From NCBI GenBank assembly GCA_964440915.1, contig CAYTTV010000056.1:1-21193 (forward strand): a stretch of 21,193 nucleotides of DNA. The letters run 5' to 3'. Both the position numbers and the translations under genes were made by a program. Positions 15,686-21,193 of the stretch are shown piece by piece; the first letter of the stretch is position 1; each line of letters begins with the position of its first letter. The notes under the pieces were generated by a model. It was not told where the DNA came from. It did no database searches and worked only from the letters and a program-made list of their open reading frames with translations. Source of the DNA: CAMPJM01 sp964440915 (GTDB lineage: Bacteria > Bacteroidota > Bacteroidia > Cytophagales > Cyclobacteriaceae).

Positions 15686-18592
15686 CTATTGTTTCACTAT
15701 TTTTGAATAGTAGTTTTTGCCCTTGATCTGAATACTTACCAGATAAAGTCCGGGAGAAACACCCGCTAAATCCCATTGGTGATGGGCAATCTTTTTTGGA
15801 TGGATCACCTTTCCGTACATGGTCCTGAGCGAAAGTTGCTCTATTGGAAACTTCCCTTCTGTTACGGAAAGGATATGCTGTACGGGGTTAGGATAAAGCA
15901 TGATTTCAAAATCCTCTATGGAGATAATGCCATCTACCACAATTGGATCGGGCACTTCTATAGGATAATTGGTATATAACTTATATTCTCCAGGACGGAG
16001 GTTTATTGTAAATGCACCAGTGCCAACAAGTACTTCCTTGCCACCTGCATAATAGTCATACCAAGTGCCTGAATGAGGAAACTCCACTTCAATCGTTTTT
16101 GAGGTCACATCAAAGTTAGCCGCCAATTGTACGTTCATTTCGTCGGCACTTGCTGGCGTGGAAGTATTGACCGCATTTGTCAAAGTCACTTGCTTCACCA
16201 GATTATTTCCTCCATGGAAAGTGGCCTCGCCTGTTCGGAATACATTATACTCCTTCCTCAATCTCAAAAGATCGGCTGTGTGGTCGAAAAGAGACTTGCG
16301 GGTTTTATTTTGAAGATAATCCCAACGAGGTGGCTTTGGAACCAGACGACAGTCTCCAATGGTGCCATTCGTACACCAGTTAATGCTATAATCGTAGCCC
16401 AGCTCTCCAAACTGCCAAAGCATCTTTGGGCCAGGTAGTGTGTAAAACAATACTCCTGCTGCCTTTATCCTCGAAATGGCCGTTATGCTGTCCTTTACAT
16501 TATAACTTCCGGTGGATTTACCAAAAGCAATATTTTTGTAGACCAGCCGCTCTTCGTCATGGCTTTCCATATAGCCCACCACATGAGGGACAGTCCAATT
16601 TCTTGTGCGGTGATCGATCCAGTTGATGCTGGACTCACTCGCATGTCCCATTGTATTTTGGTTATAGGCATGGTTCAAGTTTCCCCATAGCATCATCCCT
16701 TTCCCTTCTTCGGCCCTATATTCAGCCAGTTCTTTCTCTTCACTATTGTCGGCAAAATGTTCCAGAATAACATAAGCATCTGGAGTGTCTTCCCATATCC
16801 TATCTGCCATTCGCTTTAAGAGTGCAATTCTAGAAGCATCATAATTGCCCCAGGCACCCACATTATCGCCAGAGTTCTTCTGTGTAAAGCCCTTGGACAG
16901 ATCAAAACGATAGCCATCAAAATGATATTCCTTTAGCCAATACTGATTCACACTGTCCACAAAGTTTTTGGTGTATTGACTCTCATGATTGAAGTCAAAT
17001 CCTACGTTGAAAGGGTGTTTGGCCACCGGATTGAACCACGGGGAATCATCTGACACGGTATTATTGGCAGCGTCCCAGTACATTTTCACCATGGCATTTT
17101 GACCAAATGCATGGTTAAGTACCATATCTAGGATCACCGCCATGCCATGCTGATGGGCAGTTTCGATGAATCGTTTCAAGTCATCTTTGGTTCCATAATA
17201 CTTATCAGGTGCAAAGAAATAGGCGGGATTGTAACCCCAGCTATCGTTTCCTTCAAACTCCATAATGGGCATCAGCCCAATAGCATTGACGCCCAACCGC
17301 TTAAGATAAGTAAGCGTATCGGTCAAATCATTATAGCTGCGAGATCCTAGGAAGTCCCTTATCAATAGCTCATAGATTACCAGTTCCTCTTTGGGAGGTT
17401 TTTGCCAGCTTGCTTCTGAAGCTGCCCAATCATATGTGCTTTGGTTGGTCTGCAGCACCGTAGCCATCTGATAATCCGTTTTGTCGTAGGCTATAATGTC
17501 CGGATAAACTGCTGCGGGTATGTACTGGTCGTTCCAGGGATCAACCACTTTATCTGCATAGGGATCGCCTATTTTTATTGTACCGTCCACCCAATATTGA
17601 AAAACATATTCTTGCCCAGATGTTAGGCCGTCAATTTCAAGCCAAAACAATTCACCATCCGGCGTTTGCTTCATTTGGTATTCTTCCAACACTTCCCAGT
17701 TGGTGAAATCACCCACTACATAAGTAAAACTTTTGCCCGGTGCTTCGAGTACCAAAGTCACTTTTGAAGGGTCTTCTTGACGATAATTGATGCCCTTTTT
17801 TAGGTCAACCGGAAGAGCTGCCACAAGGCCTGGTTGACGAAGAAATACTTTTACTGTTTTCACAAACTCCAGTTCCTCTCCTCCTACCGTGGCCGTTATC
17901 TTTATCTCAAGATCACCGGAAGTGATTGGCGTGTAATTATAGGTGATGGAAGTTCCACTGGTTTCAGATGCCTTTTCTATAAAAGCACCGCCCTCTTTGA
18001 CCAATACATTCATGGCAGAGGCCTCTGAAGACACTTCAGCCGCAATCAAAAACGACTCTCCTGATACAAGGAAAACTTCATCCGCTATGGGTGAAACCAT
18101 TTGGATATATTCCCCTATGGTCAAATCGACATAGATATCACCATTCGTATCTACAAAACCCCAATCGTAAGTACCCGAATTGATCCCAGCCTTCTTGCCC
18201 CCAGGAGCATCTCTGAACACCAAGGCCAGTCTGAACATATTGGTCCCTTCTGGAACACCAAAGTATTCTCTGGCTGTAGGAGAAAATGTGATTTCCCATT
18301 TGCCAGATTCTCCCGCTACTGGCGTCATTTCGCCAACGCCATCATCATTTCCCCAATTGCCTACTACATGTTGCCATTGGGTACCGTCTGGAGCGTCGGT
18401 GACCACACCAGCATGCAGATAGACTTTGTTGGCGTTAAGCAATTCCTTTTTCCCTTCATTGGCATTGAAGGTGATTGTGATTTCATCATCCCCTTTGGCA
18501 TTGCTCGGAGACAATGTTACTAACTGGGCATGAACAGCAAAAATGTTTAACCAGAAGAAAAAAAGAAGGAAAGTTGTGTATATATTTTTCAT
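15686..18592 (-). CDS. Large multidomain GH13 alpha-amylase with T9SS C-terminal sorting domain
   Basis: This 968-residue secreted glucan hydrolase starts at the ATG at 18592; a TTG six bases earlier is unlikely. The signal peptide is about 1-23 (ending FAVHAQ). Two N-terminal beta-sandwich domains (about 25-155 and 165-250) precede a CBM48-like E-set domain (about 275-365, with YVVGDFTNW). The GH13 barrel follows: DMVLNH (489-494), GYRFD with nucleophile Asp564, ILEHF with acid/base Glu611, and ESHDEE with His678-Asp679. The last ~75 residues open with LYPNPVQHILSV and end KNYYSKIVKQ, a type A T9SS sorting domain, so the enzyme should cross the outer membrane by T9SS and be released or attached to surface LPS. 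It lies downstream of the SusE-type genes and takes the place of the SusG lipoprotein amylase of Bacteroides. Confidence 0.93.
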   Translation of the reverse strand: MKNIYTTFLLFFFWLNIFAVHAQLVTLSPSNAKGDDEITITFNANEGKKELLNANKVYLHAGVVTDAPDGTQWQHVVGNWGNDDGVGEMTPVAGESGKWEITFSPTAREYFGVPEGTNMFRLALVFRDAPGGKKAGINSGTYDWGFVDTNGDIYVDLTIGEYIQMVSPIADEVFLVSGESFLIAAEVSSEASAMNVLVKEGGAFIEKASETSGTSITYNYTPITSGDLEIKITATVGGEELEFVKTVKVFLRQPGLVAALPVDLKKGINYRQEDPSKVTLVLEAPGKSFTYVVGDFTNWEVLEEYQMKQTPDGELFWLEIDGLTSGQEYVFQYWVDGTIKIGDPYADKVVDPWNDQYIPAAVYPDIIAYDKTDYQMATVLQTNQSTYDWAASEASWQKPPKEELVIYELLIRDFLGSRSYNDLTDTLTYLKRLGVNAIGLMPIMEFEGNDSWGYNPAYFFAPDKYYGTKDDLKRFIETAHQHGMAVILDMVLNHAFGQNAMVKMYWDAANNTVSDDSPWFNPVAKHPFNVGFDFNHESQYTKNFVDSVNQYWLKEYHFDGYRFDLSKGFTQKNSGDNVGAWGNYDASRIALLKRMADRIWEDTPDAYVILEHFADNSEEKELAEYRAEEGKGMMLWGNLNHAYNQNTMGHASESSINWIDHRTRNWTVPHVVGYMESHDEERLVYKNIAFGKSTGSYNVKDSITAISRIKAAGVLFYTLPGPKMLWQFGELGYDYSINWCTNGTIGDCRLVPKPPRWDYLQNKTRKSLFDHTADLLRLRKEYNVFRTGEATFHGGNNLVKQVTLTNAVNTSTPASADEMNVQLAANFDVTSKTIEVEFPHSGTWYDYYAGGKEVLVGTGAFTINLRPGEYKLYTNYPIEVPDPIVVDGIISIEDFEIMLYPNPVQHILSVTEGKFPIEQLSLRTMYGKVIHPKKIAHHQWDLAGVSPGLYLVSIQIKGKNYYSKIVKQ

Positions 18593-18609
18593 AGGCAAAT
18601 TGCTTTAGG

Positions 18610-18635
18610 GATGACATCCCTTCCGAGATGTCATC
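18610..18635 (-). promoter_or_regulatory. Intergenic mRNA hairpin with GNRA tetraloop, upstream of the amylase gene
   Basis: GATGACATC (18610-18618) and GATGTCATC (18627-18635) are perfect 9-bp complements. In minus-strand RNA two more pairs form inside (U-G and C-G), giving an 11-bp stem capped by GGAA, a GNRA tetraloop. There is no T run after it, so it is not a simple terminator. It lies 18 nt upstream of the amylase ATG and about 50 nt after the preceding stop. It shares its stem sequence with the hairpin at 19788-19816. Confidence 0.65.
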
Positions 18636-18683
18636 GCATTTTAAGGCATAACGATAATTGGGTGGAACACTATTAAGACTTTC

Positions 18684-19748
18684 TTACTCTACCAATGTCA
18701 TAGTGTATGAATACCCTTCAGGATCGAAGTCCAGGGTTACTTTATATTTTCCAGCCGTGGACACTATTATATTGTCTCCGTTGTAGGCCAGCTTTCCTTC
18801 TTCGCCACCATATCCAAAATTATCATCCCACCCACCATTTTCTCTAAATTTAAATTGATCTTGTCCATCTGTGGGTTCGGCAGTCAAATCTACAATGGCT
18901 TCCCATGTATATTCCCCTTTTGCAGTTGGTCCAGTCATGACCACATCATCGTCATCACCCCAACCATTTGCTGCAGCCCCTATAATACCCCATGCAGACT
19001 TGACTACTTCATAGGTAAATCCGGTAGGTGCTTCATCATCTTCGATTAAGCGGATTCTATAAAAACCATCCTCTTCTATCGCAAAATTGCCTGCACCCGC
19101 TGATGTGGAGAGTTCACCATCTTCCAGCCCATAACCGCCATCCCAATTGTCTTTCTCTCTATTTGGAAGAACTTTGAACCCATCACCCTCAACAGTGAGA
19201 TAAGTGAACAGGTCATGAAACACCTTTCCATTCTTTTCATGAATGGTAAAGGGAATGCCATTTTCTGGTGTCCAGCCGGCCGCAGTAGAACCGCCAACCA
19301 AATATAAGTTTTCGGGTCTCTCAATATCACCCGGCTCACCTTCGTCTCCATCAGGCTCTCCGAAAACCACCTCCCTGGCAATAGTATAAGATTCGCTGCC
19401 TTTTGTACCGGTGATCTTGAGCAAGTGATTTCCTGTCCACGAGCCATCAGCAGGCACTTCTACAGTGAAGGAAAATTGATTGTCGTTATTTTCTAATGTC
19501 CTGCTGGCAAAAAGAGAGTCCGGTTTGCTTTTCCTGGCCAGGGCAGCCACTATTTGGTCTGCATTAGAAGTAAAGCTTACGGTAAAGCTTTCGCCCAACT
19601 CAACGGTTTTAGGTAGAGGTGAGGTAAACATGAGGGTAACCTTTTCGGTCAGCACCAAATCATCTTCATCCTCACTGCATGAAGCCAAAGCCCCAAGCGC
19701 AAAGAAAGCCAGAAGATATAATAGATTAATATTGTAATTTGATTTCAT
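18684..19748 (-). CDS. SusE/SusF-like outer-membrane starch-binding lipoprotein (second copy)
   Basis: This is a 354-residue lipoprotein from the ATG at 19748; the frame stays open upstream to 19835, but those 29 residues precede a classical lipoprotein signal. The lipobox is ALASC with Cys24, followed by SEDEDD, an acidic stretch of the kind that directs Bacteroidota lipoproteins to the cell surface. A SusE-type N-terminal Ig-like domain (about 35-130) precedes two tandem SusE/F starch-binding domains: one from LYLVGGS to YEVVKS, the second from WGIIGAA to the end. These are rich in Trp and Gly. The protein should hold alpha-glucan at the surface beside SusD/SusC and has no catalytic motif. 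The preceding gene is its paralogue; both share a 13-residue identical run, YLTVEGDGFKVLP. Confidence 0.87.
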   Translation of the reverse strand: MKSNYNINLLYLLAFFALGALASCSEDEDDLVLTEKVTLMFTSPLPKTVELGESFTVSFTSNADQIVAALARKSKPDSLFASRTLENNDNQFSFTVEVPADGSWTGNHLLKITGTKGSESYTIAREVVFGEPDGDEGEPGDIERPENLYLVGGSTAAGWTPENGIPFTIHEKNGKVFHDLFTYLTVEGDGFKVLPNREKDNWDGGYGLEDGELSTSAGAGNFAIEEDGFYRIRLIEDDEAPTGFTYEVVKSAWGIIGAAANGWGDDDDVVMTGPTAKGEYTWEAIVDLTAEPTDGQDQFKFRENGGWDDNFGYGGEEGKLAYNGDNIIVSTAGKYKVTLDFDPEGYSYTMTLVE

Positions 19749-19787
19749 ATTGAGAGTTTTTAGTTCTAGGTCATAAATATTATTGTA

Positions 19788-19816
19788 GCGATGACATCTC
19801 ATTAAGATGCCATCGC
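19788..19816 (-). promoter_or_regulatory. Intergenic mRNA hairpin between the two SusE-type genes
   Basis: GCGATGACATCT (19788-19799) faces AGATGCCATCGC (19805-19816) across a 5-base loop. As plus-strand RNA one position is an A-C mismatch; as minus-strand RNA, the direction of the operon, it becomes a G-U wobble, so all 12 positions pair, plus an extra flanking A-U. It begins 11 bases after the stop of the first SusE gene (19828) and lies about 40 nt before the next ATG. It has no following T run. Confidence 0.65.
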
Positions 19817-19827
19817 TTAAAAGCACT

Positions 19828-20826
19828 CTACTCAATTGAGAAAGTATAACCAGCAGGATTCAAATCCAACGTAATCGTATAATTTCCGCCAGCAGCCAAT
19901 GTATGATTATCGCCATCAAATGTCAGGTTATCCATCGGACCGCCAACATTCACTGCCCAATCATCATTTTCCCTGAACTTAAATTCGCCGGGAAGCAGGT
20001 TAATATTAATGGTCCACTTGTAATCGCCTTTGCTGGCAGGACCTGTCATAGGAGAACTATTGTCCCATCCGCCAGGCGTAGCCGTACCTATCAAGCCCCA
20101 ATCTGATTTTACAATTTCATAACCTGAAAAGCCCAATTGCTCAGCGTTGTCTTCTATGAATCTTACTCTATAAAAGCCGTCTTCTTCTACTTTAAAATTA
20201 TCAGAAGCATCTTCAGCGGTCAGTGCTCCATCGGCTAAACCAATGGCACCATTCCATTCAGAAGTAGTCGAAGGCAGTACCTTAAATCCGTCCCCTTCAA
20301 CTGTGAGGTATATAAAGATATCATGGAAGATATCGCCATCTTTTACATGCCGGTTCAACTGAACACCGCCGGATGGATTCCAGCCGACAGAAGATGAGCC
20401 TCCGACCAGATACAGCTCCCTTTCTCCTTCTTTGATGTAGAGGGTCCTGGTTTCTACAGAAATGTCGTTGCCTTTGTGCGCCACTACGTCTATCACATAG
20501 AAACCTTCCCAAGAGCCATCGGCCGGAACGCTGATGGCGATGTTGTATATGAGTACTCCAGGTTCAACTTCTATGGTCTGCTCGTGTACAGGTTCGTTAG
20601 GGACACCTTCCTGGGTCAAAGAAACTTCTATTCTTTCCGCATTAGCAGCGATGATCTTCAAAGGGATTTCCCGCCCCCAGCTTACCGTATCGGGTACATT
20701 ACCTAACGACAGCTCAAAGCGATCTATCGTACCAATTTCATCATCCTCGCAGGCTGTCATTAATCCGACAAAAGCGCCCAAAAAAAGAAGATAAGATAAA
20801 TTATATATTATTTGCTTGGTTTTCAT
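19828..20826 (-). CDS. SusE-like outer-membrane starch-binding lipoprotein (first copy)
   Basis: This is a 332-residue lipoprotein from the ATG at 20826; an upstream in-frame ATG at 20847 would overlap the SusD stop and add seven residues. The signal peptide ends in LMTAC with Cys26, followed by EDDE, again an acidic surface-export type start. The N-terminal Ig-like domain covers about 33-128, followed by two SusE/F-type starch-binding domains (from LYLVGGS, and from WGLIGTA to the end). It should bind starch at the cell surface next to SusD. The gene starts 10 bp after the SusD stop, so they are co-transcribed. It is clearly homologous to the next gene, most strongly in the first starch-binding domain. 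Confidence 0.87.
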   Translation of the reverse strand: MKTKQIIYNLSYLLFLGAFVGLMTACEDDEIGTIDRFELSLGNVPDTVSWGREIPLKIIAANAERIEVSLTQEGVPNEPVHEQTIEVEPGVLIYNIAISVPADGSWEGFYVIDVVAHKGNDISVETRTLYIKEGERELYLVGGSSSVGWNPSGGVQLNRHVKDGDIFHDIFIYLTVEGDGFKVLPSTTSEWNGAIGLADGALTAEDASDNFKVEEDGFYRVRFIEDNAEQLGFSGYEIVKSDWGLIGTATPGGWDNSSPMTGPASKGDYKWTININLLPGEFKFRENDDWAVNVGGPMDNLTFDGDNHTLAAGGNYTITLDLNPAGYTFSIE

Positions 20827-20836
20827 AAGTCTCAAA

Positions 20837-21193
20837 TTAATAGCCATCGTTTTGATCTAAATTAGGATTGGTTGCAAGGGCATCCGTAGGAATCGGGAAA
20901 ATGGTCCTATAGGACTCTCCTGTTTTGGCAGGCTTGAATACGTTAGCATTCAAAAAAGTCCCGAACCTGATCATGTCAATTCTTCTGGTCATTTCCATGG
21001 CCAACTCCCTTCCACGCTCATCATAAATATCATTCAAGGTGACCGTAGCAAGGTTGTGATCAGCATTTCCAAAAGCCCGCTCACGAACTTCATTGATCAA
21101 ATCCAAGGCTACTCCTGCTGTCTCCCCTTTTCGGACCAAGGCTTCTGCTTTCATCAATAAGACATCGGCATAACGAAATACCACAAAGTCATT
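20837..21193 (-). CDS. SusD/RagB-family outer-membrane lipoprotein, C-terminal fragment cut by the window edge
   Basis: The last 118 residues of a SusD-type protein are visible. The block FVVFRYADVLLMKAEALVRKG is the conserved C-terminal SusD helix that follows the ligand site. ERGRELAMEMTRRIDMIRFG and then YRTIFPIPTDALATNPNLDQN are the standard SusD ending. SusD proteins sit as a lid on the SusC TonB-dependent porin and capture oligosaccharides. The frame is open to the end of the window, so the protein and its SusC partner should continue beyond 21193. The stop at 20837 is 10 bp before the SusE-like gene. Confidence 0.93.
   Translation of the reverse strand, partial: NDFVVFRYADVLLMKAEALVRKGETAGVALDLINEVRERAFGNADHNLATVTLNDIYDERGRELAMEMTRRIDMIRFGTFLNANVFKPAKTGESYRTIFPIPTDALATNPNLDQNDGY

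Overview
The window looks like a piece of a Bacteroidota chromosome, probably of the Cytophagales type. The signs are a SusD/SusE-type starch utilisation locus, a C-terminal type IX secretion (T9SS) sorting domain, a PorE-like TPR/propeller/OmpA protein, a fused isobutyryl-CoA mutase, and TAnnTTTG-like promoter boxes in place of strong Shine-Dalgarno sites. The genus cannot be read from the sequence alone. A run of 100 N at 13132-13231 shows that this is a scaffold with an internal assembly gap.

Layout. (a) 1-4598, minus strand: a cytoplasmic GH13 alpha-glucosidase, followed downstream by a probable DoxX - HAD phosphatase/phosphomutase - ALDH7-type aldehyde dehydrogenase operon with its own promoter and terminator. 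(b) 4844-6832, plus: an exported PorE-like protein (TPR, beta-propeller, carboxypeptidase-regulatory-like fold, OmpA peptidoglycan-binding domain), convergent with a minus-strand bile acid:sodium symporter-family membrane protein (6853-7815). (c) 7916-12788, plus: IcmF, then a Tat-signal Dabb protein and an NAD(P)-binding epimerase-like protein. (d) 12880-13439: a HigBA-type toxin-antitoxin module on the minus strand, broken by the assembly gap and bracketed by a 14-bp inverted repeat. (e) 13566-21193, minus: the 3' part of a Sus-type starch locus, read in the order SusD (cut by the window edge), SusE-like lipoprotein, a second SusE/F-like lipoprotein, a large T9SS-sorted alpha-amylase, and an exported cyclomaltodextrinase/neopullulanase (SusA-like).

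How the genes work together. The large amylase would act outside the cell or on its surface. The SusE/F and SusD lipoproteins would bind the glucan and pass oligosaccharides to a SusC porin, which should lie just beyond 21193. The SusA-like enzyme would cut them in the periplasm, and the GH13 alpha-glucosidase at 2991-4598, which has no signal peptide, could finish the job in the cytoplasm. IcmF belongs to a separate branched/straight-chain C4 acyl-CoA pathway.

The most interesting non-coding signals are two related hairpins, one downstream of each SusE-type gene. Both are better paired as minus-strand mRNA than as plus-strand RNA, and one is capped by a GNRA tetraloop. Next come the inverted repeats around the toxin-antitoxin module and two operator-like palindromes in divergent promoter regions.
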